Source: Glycomyces luteolus (lineage in GTDB: Bacteria > Actinomycetota > Actinomycetes > Mycobacteriales > Micromonosporaceae). Taken from it: a stretch of 51,323 nt of DNA. The stretch lies in contig NZ_JAPZVP010000006.1 of assembly GCF_027622875.1 (NCBI RefSeq), forward strand, positions 63,200 to 114,522, in the 5' to 3' direction. Numbering within the stretch: the first letter of the stretch is position 1; the number at the start of each line of letters is the position of its first letter. The notes under the pieces were generated by a model. That model saw only the letters and a list, made by a program, of their open reading frames with translations. It was not told the DNA's origin and searched no databases. Shown piece by piece: positions 7,496 through 14,918 of the stretch. Position numbers and translations under genes: made by a program.

Positions 7496-8545
7496 TCAGG
7501 CCCTCTCTTCCTGCTCGGCGCGACCGGCTATGGCCCCGGGCAGGTGCGCCGGGATCAGCGGGGCTCCCGCGTGCAGGTCGGCGGCCGGGACGCCGTGGGC
7601 GATGAGGTCGCACAGCCAGCCGATCAGGGGGCTGCCGCCGATATCGACGGCGTGCTCGAGGACGGCGGTGGCGTAGGCGAGGTCGCCGGTGCGCCAGGCG
7701 GCGAGCGCGACCAGTGCGGTCGTGGTGCCGTAGGCGTCGCCGGTGGCCGCTGCTGCCAGGTGCTGCCAGAGGTCGGCTCTGGCCGCGGTGGTGGTGTCGG
7801 CAGTCCAGATCGCGTCGATCGCGGCCGCGAGCAGGTCCGAATTCTCTTCGAGCGCCATGCCGAGTGCGACGGTGTGCCGCAGGCCCGGGAGCTCCGGTTC
7901 GGTCAGGGCCCGCTGGAGGGCGGCGGCGTTGTCAGCGGCTTGCACGGCAGCGTCGATGCCGTTGCGCGCCTGCCGGATTGAGTCGCGGGCGCGTTCGGCG
8001 GCGGCGAACCTCTCTGGGTCGGGTTGGCGTCGCAGGGTCTGGAGCGTGCGGCTCTGCTCGCGTCCGGCCCGACAGGCCAGCAGCCACATCCGTGCGGCCA
8101 CCGGGTCGAGTTCGGGGACCGGCTGGAAGTCGAGTTCGGTGAGCGCCGGCGCCTGGTTCCGGTCGACCGCCGCCCAGCGGCGCCCGTAGTCGGTAACCGC
8201 GACAGTGGGACTTCCGTAGCCGTACCAGGCGTGGTCTGCTGCGGTGGCCAGGTGCGCGAGCGGTCCGGCGAGTGCTACCGGATTCTGGGTGAAGGCCATC
8301 AGCCATACGCTGTGGCACCGGGTTTGGGTGAAGGTGTGGAAGAAGCGGTCGGCGGCCGCATCGTCTCGCAGGTCGGCCAGGGGCCAGGTGATGATGGCAC
8401 CGGTCGCGGTGCCGGTGGTGCCGATGCCGACCAGTTCCTCGCTGGGGGTGCGGCCGACCCAGAGGGGGGTCATGGCGGCGACCACTGCGGGGTCGAGCAG
8501 TTCGATGTCGCCGCATCCGGCGTGTACGTACGATTGCAGGAACAC
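7496..8545 (-). CDS. DUF4192 family protein, 349 aa
   Basis: The start is GTG 8545, after GAAAGGAAA; the ATG-type start at 8617 lacks such a site. The C-terminal part (TTALVALAAWRTGDLAYATA, then LIGWLCDLIAHGVPAADL) is the signature of DUF4192, a family common in actinobacteria and their mobile elements with no established function. The N-terminal half has the family pattern of alternating strands (FLQSYVHAGCGDIELLD and VGIGTTGTATG). It is soluble. It heads the coupled group 7496-7494-7018-6511-5552. Confidence 0.75.
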   Translation of the reverse strand: MFLQSYVHAGCGDIELLDPAVVAAMTPLWVGRTPSEELVGIGTTGTATGAIITWPLADLRDDAAADRFFHTFTQTRCHSVWLMAFTQNPVALAGPLAHLATAADHAWYGYGSPTVAVTDYGRRWAAVDRNQAPALTELDFQPVPELDPVAARMWLLACRAGREQSRTLQTLRRQPDPERFAAAERARDSIRQARNGIDAAVQAADNAAALQRALTEPELPGLRHTVALGMALEENSDLLAAAIDAIWTADTTTAARADLWQHLAAAATGDAYGTTTALVALAAWRTGDLAYATAVLEHAVDIGGSPLIGWLCDLIAHGVPAADLHAGAPLIPAHLPGAIAGRAEQEERA

Positions 8546-8578
8546 TGCGTTTCCTTTCGCTGGGATTTCCGTGGTGGA

Positions 8579-8618
8579 GGTGCGGGCCAAGGGAGGTCCA
8601 ATTCGCTTGGCCCGCACC
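8579..8618 (-). terminator. perfect 13-bp hairpin between cargo genes
   Basis: Arms 8579-8591 (GGTGCGGGCCAAG) and 8606-8618, loop of 14 bases. It sits just past the stop of the 160-aa gene (8636) and upstream of the DUF4192 ribosome site. There is no T-tract on the minus strand. Confidence 0.5.
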
Positions 8619-8635
8619 GTCTTCGACGTATGCAG

Positions 8636-9118
8636 TTATTCGGTGCCGGTTGGGTTCGTCGCCATCGAAGCGACGCTCTTCGGCGGTGTCGAGTGCGCCG
8701 CTTCGGGTGTGCAGGTGCAGCCGTTGTGGAACTCGAGGCGGACATGACGGTCAGTGGCAAGGCCGATCGCGTCAGGATCGAGCCAGCACCAGGTCGCGCC
8801 GTTCGGGGCGCAACCGATGAGGTCGGCCGGGCCGATCCCGGGCGCGGGCTGATTGGCCCGGACGGTGCCCGAGGCGAGCACGATGCTCAGGAATCCGGCG
8901 TCCTTCGCGTGGATATCGACCTCGCCGAGGTGCTCGGGCAGGTCTCCGATGGCGATGGCGGCGACGAGCACGCCGGTGCGGCCGACCGGGATGCGCGGCA
9001 GAATGAGCCGGCGCTCGGTCTGTGCGTCGTGCAGGGCGACCATGCCGGGCGGGTCGGCGTGGCCGTCGGCTTCGGGCCAGCGCAGGACGCCGTCGCCGAA
9101 GTGACAGATGGTGGACAT
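8636..9118 (-). CDS. hypothetical cargo protein, 160 aa
   Basis: ATG at 9118 follows GAAAGGGAATTACCC. The protein begins MSTICHFGDGVLRWPEADGH, is rich in beta-type segments (LVAAIAIGDLPEHLGEVDIH) and ends in a low-complexity tail with a CTC pair. No recognised domain, signal peptide or membrane helix is present. It is an individually spaced member of the cargo row, with a hairpin behind it. Function unknown. Confidence 0.7.
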   Translation of the reverse strand: MSTICHFGDGVLRWPEADGHADPPGMVALHDAQTERRLILPRIPVGRTGVLVAAIAIGDLPEHLGEVDIHAKDAGFLSIVLASGTVRANQPAPGIGPADLIGCAPNGATWCWLDPDAIGLATDRHVRLEFHNGCTCTPEAAHSTPPKSVASMATNPTGTE

Positions 9119-9172
9119 GGGTAATTCCCTTTCTGGTGGTTGGGTAGCGCTGAGGCCGTTTGAACCGGGCGT

Positions 9173-10033
9173 TCAGGCGGTGGCGCTGTCGTCGGCTTCG
9201 GCGCGTTCTTCGCGGTAGACGGCGCGGCCGTCGGCGGCGATCTGGTCGAAGTCGAGCTGTCGGGCATCGGTCCAGTGGCCGAGGTTGCAGTAGAAGTCGC
9301 GCAGGACTTCGGCGCAGGTCTCGGTGTCGGCATGCGCGAGCGGTCCGCTCTGGCCGGTGCGTGCGGCGAACGCGTCGAGGGTGTCCTCGACCAGGAGCGC
9401 CCGCTGCTCGTTGGCTTCGGCGGGGTCGTCGCTGATGCGGCCCTCGCGCCCGCCGAGCCGGAGCCGACAGGCGCTGCACGGCTCGTGCCAGCGCTTGGGT
9501 TGCTGCCGTCGTTGGCCGCAGTCGGGACAGGCGACCTCGATCTCCTCGCGGCGGTTCCAGGTCTCCCGTTCCTCGACTTCGATCTCGCGGCCATGCAGTC
9601 GCACCGCGTCGCTGATGATCTCGTCGACGTACGCGCCAGCGCCTTCGCTGCAGTGGAGAAGGTCGGTCAGCGCTCGGACGATGCGGTCGCGTTCGGCGTC
9701 GCGAGGCGCGACCGGTTGCTCGTCGGCGCTGAGCGACAGGAGCCGGGCGGCATGCCCGGCCCGTGCGGCGTTGCGTTCGCCGAAGGTGCGGGACTCGTCG
9801 GCGCTCGCGCGGTCGAAGTCGCGCAGCGCGGTGCGGTGGGCGCGGAGATCCTGGCCGGCTTCGAGCTGGGATTCGAGGTCTGCAATGCGTGATCGCAGCG
9901 CCGCGGTCTCGCGCTCGAGGTGGCCCTCCCACGCGCAGGTTTCGCAGTCGTCGTAGCCGGGAAGGGGTGCCTCGCCGCTGGTGCACTCGGTGTTGGCGCA
10001 GGCGCACTCTGGCGGTTGGTCGTTGTCGTTCAT
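9173..10033 (-). CDS. zinc-ribbon-like coiled-coil protein, 286 aa
   Basis: The start is uncertain: ATG 10033 (after GGAGAG) or ATG 10081 (after GAGGAAG), both in frame and both well spaced; the longer form adds 16 residues. Cys clusters appear near the N-terminus (PECACANTEC, then CETCAW) and in the middle (CPDCGQRR and CSACR), consistent with one or two zinc ribbons. Between them lies a heptad-like helical stretch (RETAALRSRIADLESQLEAG). Such proteins often bind nucleic acid or act as adaptors; no specific role can be assigned. Confidence 0.65.
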   Translation of the reverse strand: MNDNDQPPECACANTECTSGEAPLPGYDDCETCAWEGHLERETAALRSRIADLESQLEAGQDLRAHRTALRDFDRASADESRTFGERNAARAGHAARLLSLSADEQPVAPRDAERDRIVRALTDLLHCSEGAGAYVDEIISDAVRLHGREIEVEERETWNRREEIEVACPDCGQRRQQPKRWHEPCSACRLRLGGREGRISDDPAEANEQRALLVEDTLDAFAARTGQSGPLAHADTETCAEVLRDFYCNLGHWTDARQLDFDQIAADGRAVYREERAEADDSATA

Positions 10034-10098
10034 GTTCTCTCCGTTCGGTTGTGAACGTGGATCGGTCGGAAGCGGCGGCATCGGCGCTTCCTCGGTGT

Positions 10099-10119
10099 GC
10101 CGGAGCTGGCGGCTCCGGC
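10099..10119 (-). terminator. 8-bp hairpin after the 10123-10725 gene
   Basis: Arms 10099-10106 (GCCGGAGC) and 10112-10119 with a 5-base loop, immediately past the stop at 10123. It is shorter than the other cargo hairpins but in the equivalent place. Confidence 0.4.
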
Positions 10120-10122
10120 GGG

Positions 10123-10725
10123 TCAGATCGCTCGCGGCGTGCCTGTGCTGGAGGCGAGGAAGAGGCCGGCGCAGTGCTGAGCGAGGACGGCTAGGGCCGC
10201 AGGCGAATGGAGGTCGGGGGCGGTGAGAATCAGCTGCTGGTCCTCGGCACCGATCTCGAGGCACTCCCCGGTCTCGCACTGGAGGGAGAAACCGCAGGCC
10301 TGCAGCCCTCGTTGGAGCGTGCGCATCCATGTCCGCGCGGGATCGGGCCGCTTGGCTTGCCGCCGGTCCCTGCCGGGCACGGTCGGGCGGGTCTGGCTGC
10401 GGTCGAAGACCGGGAAGGATCCGCGTTCGCGGCGGGGCTCGCTGAAGATGTAGACCCGATTGGCGTTCTTGACCGGGACGCGGCCCAGGCGGGCCCATCC
10501 CTCCCTGGTGCCGAGTTCGGTGATAGCGAACCCGCGGAGTCGCTTCTGGAGCTGCTGCTCTTGGAGTTGCAGGACGCATTGGCTGCGCAGTGTCCATCGG
10601 GCGATGCTCGCGTCGCGCAGTGCCATTTCGGTGGCAAGGGCGCCGGCTTCGGGCAGCGCGAGGACACGGTCGGCGGCTTCGAGCAGGTCTTGGTGTCGGG
10701 TTCGAGCCTGATTGCGGCGGTTCAA
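10123..10725 (-). CDS. hypothetical cargo protein, 200 aa
   Basis: The likely start is TTG 10725, six bases after AAAGGAGT; no better ATG is available. The protein is basic and has an N-terminal helical half followed by ELGTREGWARLGRVPVKNA, which loosely recalls the conserved turn of ArdC-type N-terminal domains. The match is too weak to name it. The C-terminal half is beta-rich (FSLQCETGECLEIGAEDQQL). No membrane segment is seen. Confidence 0.6.
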   Translation of the reverse strand: MNRRNQARTRHQDLLEAADRVLALPEAGALATEMALRDASIARWTLRSQCVLQLQEQQLQKRLRGFAITELGTREGWARLGRVPVKNANRVYIFSEPRRERGSFPVFDRSQTRPTVPGRDRRQAKRPDPARTWMRTLQRGLQACGFSLQCETGECLEIGAEDQQLILTAPDLHSPAALAVLAQHCAGLFLASSTGTPRAI

Positions 10726-10768
10726 GGGTGACTCCTTTCAATTGCGCGGAATGGGGAATTGCTTTCGG

Positions 10769-11152
10769 TCAGCGCTGCTCATCAGTTCGCCGGTCCGGTT
10801 CGGATTCGGATGCGGCCGTGCCGATGAGGTCGAGCAAGGTGGTCGAGATCGCCACGAGGTCGCCTTCGTCTACGGCGGCTCCGAGCAGAACGACCTGGTA
10901 GGTCTGGGCGAGGTACTCGGGCGGTTCGTTACTGTGTCGAGCACGGCGAGCATCGTTGAGCTGTCTTGCGAGGCTGTTGATGACGCGGCGTGCGCCGTCG
11001 AGGTCTCGCGCGACTGGTGTGGTGATCGGCCACGGGTGTCGTTGCGCGCGGCGCCTGTCGGCCTCCACGAGGAGTCCGCGAGCAGCGAACCCGGCGACGG
11101 TCCCGAGCAGAGCCCCCAATAGGAGGCCGAAGATCGATGGGTCAAGAGGCAT
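10769..11152 (-). CDS. small single-pass membrane protein, 127 aa
   Basis: ATG 11152 is chosen because the product then opens with a membrane helix (IFGLLLGALLGTVAGFAARG, residues about 7-26). The longer frame to 11218 would start inside the preceding hairpin. The rest is cytoplasmic or periplasmic helix with many Arg (RRVINSLARQLNDARRARHS) and a leucine-rich C-terminal helix. The ribosome site (AAAGCAGG) is weak. Function unknown. Confidence 0.55.
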   Translation of the reverse strand: MPLDPSIFGLLLGALLGTVAGFAARGLLVEADRRRAQRHPWPITTPVARDLDGARRVINSLARQLNDARRARHSNEPPEYLAQTYQVVLLGAAVDEGDLVAISTTLLDLIGTAASESEPDRRTDEQR

Positions 11153-11185
11153 GCGTTGGCCTGCTTTCGAGTCGGTGGAACGGAA

Positions 11186-11218
11186 TGCAGGGGCCGCGCC
11201 GAAGCGCGGCCCCTGCAT
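11186..11218 (-). terminator. perfect 14-bp hairpin between cargo genes
   Basis: Arms 11186-11199 region (ATGCAGGGGCCGCG, 11186-11198/9) and 11205-11218 with a loop of about six bases, ten bases past the stop of the 140-aa gene. The minus transcript continues TCCGTTCC. It is the longest of the cargo hairpins together with the one at 1135. Confidence 0.55.
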
Positions 11219-11227
11219 GGATTGCTC

Positions 11228-11650
11228 TCAGCTGACGCCGTCGAGGAAGAGGCGCGCTTCGAGCAGGAGGTCGATGAGGACGTTCCGGGCGTTGTGGCGG
11301 TCGCCCAGCGCCTGGAGCGCGTTGGTGCCGAGGAGCCGGCCGTGGGAGGGGTGGAGGTAGCCGTGGACGGCGAGCATGGCCTCGGCGTCTTCGAGGTGGA
11401 TCTGGTACTCGTCGTTGACGGCACCGAAGCGCTCCACGCTGGCGCGGCAGATGCCGATCGATTCGGCCGCAGCGCGGTCGGCCTCGCGAAGGCGCGCAGC
11501 GGCCTCGGTGAGCTGGCCGATGCGATCGTCATCGAGGGCCGTGAGGCGGTCCAGGAGCGGGGTCCAGTCGCTCCCGCAGAAGTTCACCGCCAACATTCCC
11601 GCGTGCTGCCACGCTCGCTGATCGGTGCTGTTGTCCGTGTTGATGTTCAT
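11228..11650 (-). CDS. hypothetical helical cargo protein, 140 aa
   Basis: ATG 11650 follows TTGAAAGGAAAGCGACC, a strong ribosome site. The protein begins MNINTDNSTDQRAWQHAGML and is predicted mostly helical (LTEAAARLREADRAAAES), ending in NVLIDLLLEARLFLDG. No enzyme or metal motif is seen. Function unknown. Confidence 0.7.
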   Translation of the reverse strand: MNINTDNSTDQRAWQHAGMLAVNFCGSDWTPLLDRLTALDDDRIGQLTEAAARLREADRAAAESIGICRASVERFGAVNDEYQIHLEDAEAMLAVHGYLHPSHGRLLGTNALQALGDRHNARNVLIDLLLEARLFLDGVS

Positions 11651-11683
11651 GGTCGCTTTCCTTTCAATGAAGCGGTTACGGCA

Positions 11684-11709
11684 AACGGCGCACCAGGAGG
11701 TGCGCCGTT
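11684..11709 (-). terminator. perfect 11-bp hairpin between cargo genes
   Basis: Arms 11684-11694 (AACGGCGCACC) and 11699-11709 with a 4-base loop. The minus transcript continues as TTTGCCG, giving a short T-run, so it is a reasonable terminator for the 194-aa gene whose stop is at 11735. Confidence 0.55.
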
Positions 11710-11734
11710 GAAGGTCGTTGAGCAGATTCGGGAT

Positions 11735-12319
11735 TCAGTGCGAGCCGGGCCCGGCGTGGGCGCGGGGCGGTTCCGTGTGGGCCGGGTCGGCCTCGGGGAG
11801 GACGGGCGGCCAACCGGTAGCTGCGGCGCGGTAGCGCTCCAGGGGCTCGAGAACGGCCTGCTGGTCCCACCACAGCGGGTCGCCGACGTCGAAGCGGAGG
11901 CGGGTTTCGCTGCCGCTGTCGTGGCGCTCGTACGTGAAGGCGGTGCCGCGGTCCGCCGCGATCTGGATGCACATCGTGTGCTGCCCGGTGGCCGCCGTCG
12001 TTCGGGTGACCAATCCGATTCCGGCCAGGTACCAGGGCTCGCCCATGACGATGTCGCGCATGAGCGCGGTGAAGTCGCTGGCGGCCTTGGGCCAGTCGGT
12101 GGGCAGGGCTCGCTGCTCGGGGTCGAGGTCAGCATGGCCGAGGTGGGCTTGGAGGGCGGCGGTGGCGGTGGGGAGGAGGGAGGTTGAGATCTGGCCGGCT
12201 CCGTCTTCCCAGCAGGCGATGATCCCGGGAACGCGGGTCCTGGTGTCGTCGGCAGCCAGGCGGTCCTGTGCGGGGCCAGTCCAGATACGCAGTGCGGTGC
12301 ACAGGTTGTCGGTGATCAT
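11735..12319 (-). CDS. hypothetical cargo protein, 194 aa
   Basis: ATG 12319 follows AGAAAAGAGGAA. The protein begins MITDNLCTALRIWTGPAQDR and contains WYLAGIGLVTRTTAATGQH followed by strands (MCIQIAADRGTAFTYE), then a Trp-rich segment (DPLWWDQQAV). The GIGLVTRT-type strand weakly recalls the GVAISMR block of the 5552-6514 family, but I would not call it a paralogue on that. Function unknown. Confidence 0.65.
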   Translation of the reverse strand: MITDNLCTALRIWTGPAQDRLAADDTRTRVPGIIACWEDGAGQISTSLLPTATAALQAHLGHADLDPEQRALPTDWPKAASDFTALMRDIVMGEPWYLAGIGLVTRTTAATGQHTMCIQIAADRGTAFTYERHDSGSETRLRFDVGDPLWWDQQAVLEPLERYRAAATGWPPVLPEADPAHTEPPRAHAGPGSH

Positions 12320-12362
12320 GTCGGATTCCTCTTTTCTAGGTTTGTGCTGCGGGCATGAGAAA

Positions 12363-12389
12363 AGGGGCGCAGCCAGTGGCTGCGCCCCT
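12363..12389 (-). terminator. intrinsic terminator of the 12401-12805 gene
   Basis: Arms 12363-12374 (AGGGGCGCAGCC) and 12378-12389 form a 12-bp stem with a 3-base loop. On the minus strand it runs straight into TTTTCTC. It starts 12 bases past the stop codon. This is the clearest Rho-independent terminator in the cargo row. Confidence 0.8.
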
Positions 12390-12400
12390 CGTGGGTTGGG

Positions 12401-12805
12401 TTAGTCGGTGGGATATTCGGGCTGGTCGAAGACCTCCTGGTTGATCGGGTCGGTGTCGCCGATGGTCAAGCGGTACCGTTTGCCGTCCTCGCCCTGCCCT
12501 TCGAAGCTGCCGGAGAAGCGGCGGAAGCGGCGGTTGTCCTCGTCGGTGAACAGCGAAGCGAACCACGCGAAGTCCCGCAGGACGAGATACATCACCGAGG
12601 GCTTGCACCCGAACTCGCCGGGTTCGACTGCGACGACCAGTCGGCGGTCACGTGAGAGCACCGGGACGATGACCGGGTCGAGGATCCTTCTAGGGTTCGG
12701 AGCGACGTCTCCGAAGTCTTCGCGGCCCTGCAACCCCAGCCAGGTAGCCGTGTTCATGGGCGGGTCGAGTTCGATCCGGCCTCGATAGGTGGCTTCGTAT
12801 CCCAT
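12401..12805 (-). CDS. DUF6205-like hypothetical protein, 134 aa
   Basis: ATG 12805 follows CGAAAGGAAACGACC; the frame open to 13522 upstream is noise. The protein begins MGYEATYRGRIELDPPMN and ends with QGEDGKRYRLTIGDTDP, a pattern I associate with small actinobacterial proteins of the DUF6205 type (moderate to low confidence). It is soluble with no catalytic motif. It is insulated by its own terminator. Confidence 0.65.
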   Translation of the reverse strand: MGYEATYRGRIELDPPMNTATWLGLQGREDFGDVAPNPRRILDPVIVPVLSRDRRLVVAVEPGEFGCKPSVMYLVLRDFAWFASLFTDEDNRRFRRFSGSFEGQGEDGKRYRLTIGDTDPINQEVFDQPEYPTD

Positions 12806-12862
12806 GGTCGTTTCCTTTCGTTCCTGCCTGTGCTTCTGGCCCCGCTGCGGGGCACGGAAATG

Positions 12863-12885
12863 GGGCGGTGCCGTTGGCACCGCCC
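12863..12885 (-). terminator. 10-bp hairpin between cargo genes
   Basis: Arms 12863-12872 (GGGCGGTGCC) and 12876-12885 with a 3-base loop. The minus transcript continues CATTTCC. A second small palindrome (GCCCCGC and its complement) lies at 12839-12853 just before the next ribosome site. Confidence 0.55.
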
Positions 12886-12930
12886 TGCGCTGGTGATGAC
12901 GGCAGCGGGCATCGGGTCCGCTGCCGGGTG

Positions 12931-13332
12931 CTACTTGCCGGAGGCCGGCTCGGACGACTGCTTCGGCGAGTGCCGGGGCCTGCGGCCGTTGCCGGTGAAG
13001 GTCCGCTTCAGCCACCGCCAGGCACGCAGCGGCCGCGGCCAGGAGCGCCGGTCGTGCGGGCGGAGCCGGCAGCCGCGGCACTGGCATTCGAGGGCGTGGA
13101 GCGCGAACAGGGTGAACGCCTGCTCCCGGTCGCAGGTGTCGACCGTCAGCTGCTTGTGCTGATCGAGGACGACGATCGCGACGACGCCGAGGCGCGCGAT
13201 GCTGAGGCTCTTGATGGTGGCGGTGATGCGGTAAGGCGAGCGGATCTTCCAGTGCGAGCGCACCCCGGCCGGGAGGGTGAACACGGGGCGCACTTTGCAC
13301 CGGTCTCCTGCCTTCCAATCGCGGTAGGGCAT
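12931..13332 (-). CDS. basic hypothetical cargo protein, 133 aa
   Basis: The start is taken at ATG 13332 after AAGGAATTCGAA; the ATG at 13368 falls in a hairpin. The product begins MPYRDWKAGDRCKVRPVFTL, so its N-terminal half looks like a small beta-barrel with KSLSIARLGVVAIVVLDQ. The C-terminal part is strongly basic with a CQCRGC pair and many Arg/Lys, suggesting nucleic-acid binding. It is the first gene of the leftward cargo row, downstream of promoter module 1. Confidence 0.65.
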   Translation of the reverse strand: MPYRDWKAGDRCKVRPVFTLPAGVRSHWKIRSPYRITATIKSLSIARLGVVAIVVLDQHKQLTVDTCDREQAFTLFALHALECQCRGCRLRPHDRRSWPRPLRAWRWLKRTFTGNGRRPRHSPKQSSEPASGK

Positions 13333-13353
13333 TTCGAATTCCTTGTTCGTCGA

Positions 13354-13400
13354 GTCGTGCGAAGGCACGACGAAGGCCCGCGCGCCGTGTGGCGTGCGGG
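13354..13400 (-). repeat. two adjacent hairpins in the cargo leader
   Basis: Arms 13354-13360 and 13365-13371 (GTCGTGC) form a 7-bp stem. Arms 13377-13386 and 13391-13400 form a 10-bp stem with one G-T position. They lie in the 5' leader between promoter module 1 and the first cargo gene, in the same relative place as the other cargo hairpins. The rest of 13401-13580 shows no gene that I can support. Confidence 0.45.
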
Positions 13401-13583
13401 TGCGAGAACGTGTTGTGCGGGCAGTGCCTGTGAGGCGCTGCGGTTGTGGGTTGAGTCCGGTGGCGGTGGTCCTCGGGGACCGTCGGTTCCGACCAGGTGA
13501 CTGGTGGGAGGTCCGGCGGCAATACCGGGGCTGGCAGGCGCTACCTGCGGCTCAGGAGTATGCGGTTGTGAAGAAGTAATGCT

Positions 13584-13643
13584 CTATATAGGCAGGGTGC
13601 GCGGCATTTTCCGCGCTGGGTGCGCGAGGGTGCGCGCACCCTC
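13584..13643 (-). promoter_or_regulatory. promoter-operator module 1, reading left into the cargo row
   Basis: Read on the minus strand: the 18-bp palindrome GAGGGTGCGCGCACCCTC (13626-13643), then GCGCACCC, a short inverted repeat with CGCGG/CCGCG arms around a 6-base loop, then GCGCACCCTGCC running into TATATAG (extended -10-like TGCC-TATATA). Nearly the same string recurs at 33148-33205 and, with a changed -10, at 25859-25915. It should drive the cargo genes starting at 13332. It may also influence the divergent EACC1 gene at 13743. Confidence 0.7.
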
Positions 13644-13742
13644 CGCGATCGCGAACAGAGCGCTGTATGCGGCACGGTGGCACCACGGGCCGGGGGAACT
13701 CTCATAAAATGCGAAAGCCCCTATGGAGAGCGAGACCCGCAG

Positions 13743-14120
13743 ATGACGATTGACCTGACCATCGAGCCCGACTCGACCCGATACAGCGCCGATCACCCTG
13801 GCTGGTCCAGTCACACCGCCGTGCTGTTCAGCGGCCTTCAATCCGAGGTCGGCGGCCTGCACCGTTCTGGTGCGCCAACGACAGGGCACCGTGGAGCGGC
13901 CGAGGCCATCATCCTCGCCCTCGGATCCTCCGGCGCAATCACCGCTGCCGTGGCTTGTTTCCAAGCGTGGCTGAAGGCCGACAAGACCCGGTCGGTGACC
14001 CTGACATGGACCGATGAGCACGGATCCGAGCAGCGGATCACCGTCGCCGGCGAGCACCTGGACCAGCAGTCCTTCCAGGTCCTGGTCGAATCCATCGGGC
14101 GGCGGTTGGAGCAGCAGTGA
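13743..14120 (+). CDS. EACC1-like effector-associated component, 125 aa
   Basis: The protein has an N-terminal strand region and then HRGAAEAIILALGSSGAITA, a hydrophobic helix, followed by AWLKADKTRSVTLTW and a C-terminal strand-helix unit. This small helix-then-strand layout next to a caspase gene matches what has been described as EACC1, a constant small component of actinobacterial NTP-dependent conflict systems. The identification rests on pattern recall, not a search. Its stop overlaps the caspase start (ATGA-type, 14117-14120), so the two are co-translated. No strong ribosome site precedes ATG 13743 (GGAGAGCG lies rather far upstream). Confidence 0.6.
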   Translation: MTIDLTIEPDSTRYSADHPGWSSHTAVLFSGLQSEVGGLHRSGAPTTGHRGAAEAIILALGSSGAITAAVACFQAWLKADKTRSVTLTWTDEHGSEQRITVAGEHLDQQSFQVLVESIGRRLEQQ

Positions 14121-14806
14121 CAAGCCCGTCGTACCGGTATCGGGCGCTCCTGATTGCCAATGCGCGCTTTCCCGAAGCCGACCCCCAGGAGCTTCCCGAG
14201 CTTCACGGACCACCACGGGACGTAACCGCCGTCGCCGAGGTTCTGACTGATGCCAACGTCGGCCTCTTCGACGCAGCGGACGTCATGCGCTTGGAGGATC
14301 AGCCGCACTGGGAGATCAACAAACAGGTGCAGCGGTTCTTCAGCGCGTCGGCACCCGATGACGTGCTGCTGATGTACTTCAGCGGCCACGGCCGGCTCGA
14401 CGCGCTCGGCAAGCTGTACCTTTGTACGCAGAACACACAGCCTGACCTGCTGTGGGCGACCGGGATTGCATTCGACTCGATCGACTCGCTCATCACGACT
14501 TCGCCGGCGAAACGGGTCGTCATCGTGCTCGACTGCTGCCATAGCGGCACCTTCCGCGGTGGCGGCGGGGAATCCATGACCGGCCGCGGCCACTACCTCA
14601 TCACCAGTACCCGTGAGGTGCAACTTGCCGCAGATGAAGACGGCCAGGGGCAGCCCAGCCCGTTCACGAGGCAATTCGTCGCCGCGATCCGCGAACCAGG
14701 CGCTCCTGGACCGCTGTCAGTGCCTGAGTTGTACCGCAGGATCTCTGCTGGGTTCGAACAACGCGGTGGCCCAGCACCCACAGCTCCGGTTCTCCGGCGA
14801 GGGTGA
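14117..14806 (+). CDS. caspase-like (clan CD) peptidase, 229 aa as read
   Basis: GTG 14117 overlaps the EACC1 stop. The caspase fold is clear: YRYRALLIANARF at the N-terminus, LLMYFSGHG with the catalytic His at residue 91, and VIVLDCCHSG with the catalytic Cys at 141. Such peptidases act in bacterial conflict systems by cutting proteins once a sensor fires. The reading frame ends at 14806 after ending in an atypical RGGPAPTAPVLRRG. One base over, the other frame reads HPQLRFSGEGEFPIAR, the expected end of a caspase domain, and continues into the repeat arm. The stop is therefore probably caused by a one-base insertion near 14771-14774. Confidence 0.85.
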   Translation: MTSPSYRYRALLIANARFPEADPQELPELHGPPRDVTAVAEVLTDANVGLFDAADVMRLEDQPHWEINKQVQRFFSASAPDDVLLMYFSGHGRLDALGKLYLCTQNTQPDLLWATGIAFDSIDSLITTSPAKRVVIVLDCCHSGTFRGGGGESMTGRGHYLITSTREVQLAADEDGQGQPSPFTRQFVAAIREPGAPGPLSVPELYRRISAGFEQRGGPAPTAPVLRRG

Positions 14807-14918
14807 GTTCCCCATCGCTCGGACCAGCCCGGCCCCGTCACTCGCCCCGCTGACAAAGCACCACGCCCCTGGCAAAACCCGAGCCACGGGGGATGGCGGC
14901 ACTCTCGACGCGCAGGCC

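Noticed and set aside
10123..10725. ArdC-type antirestriction protein
   Set aside because: Only one short turn resembles the family; the rest does not, so no name is given.
14613..14918. Independent start of the repeat protein at 14613
   Set aside because: It would overlap the caspase catalytic domain; the sequence before 14775 in this frame is not protein-like, so a frameshifted fusion explains it better.
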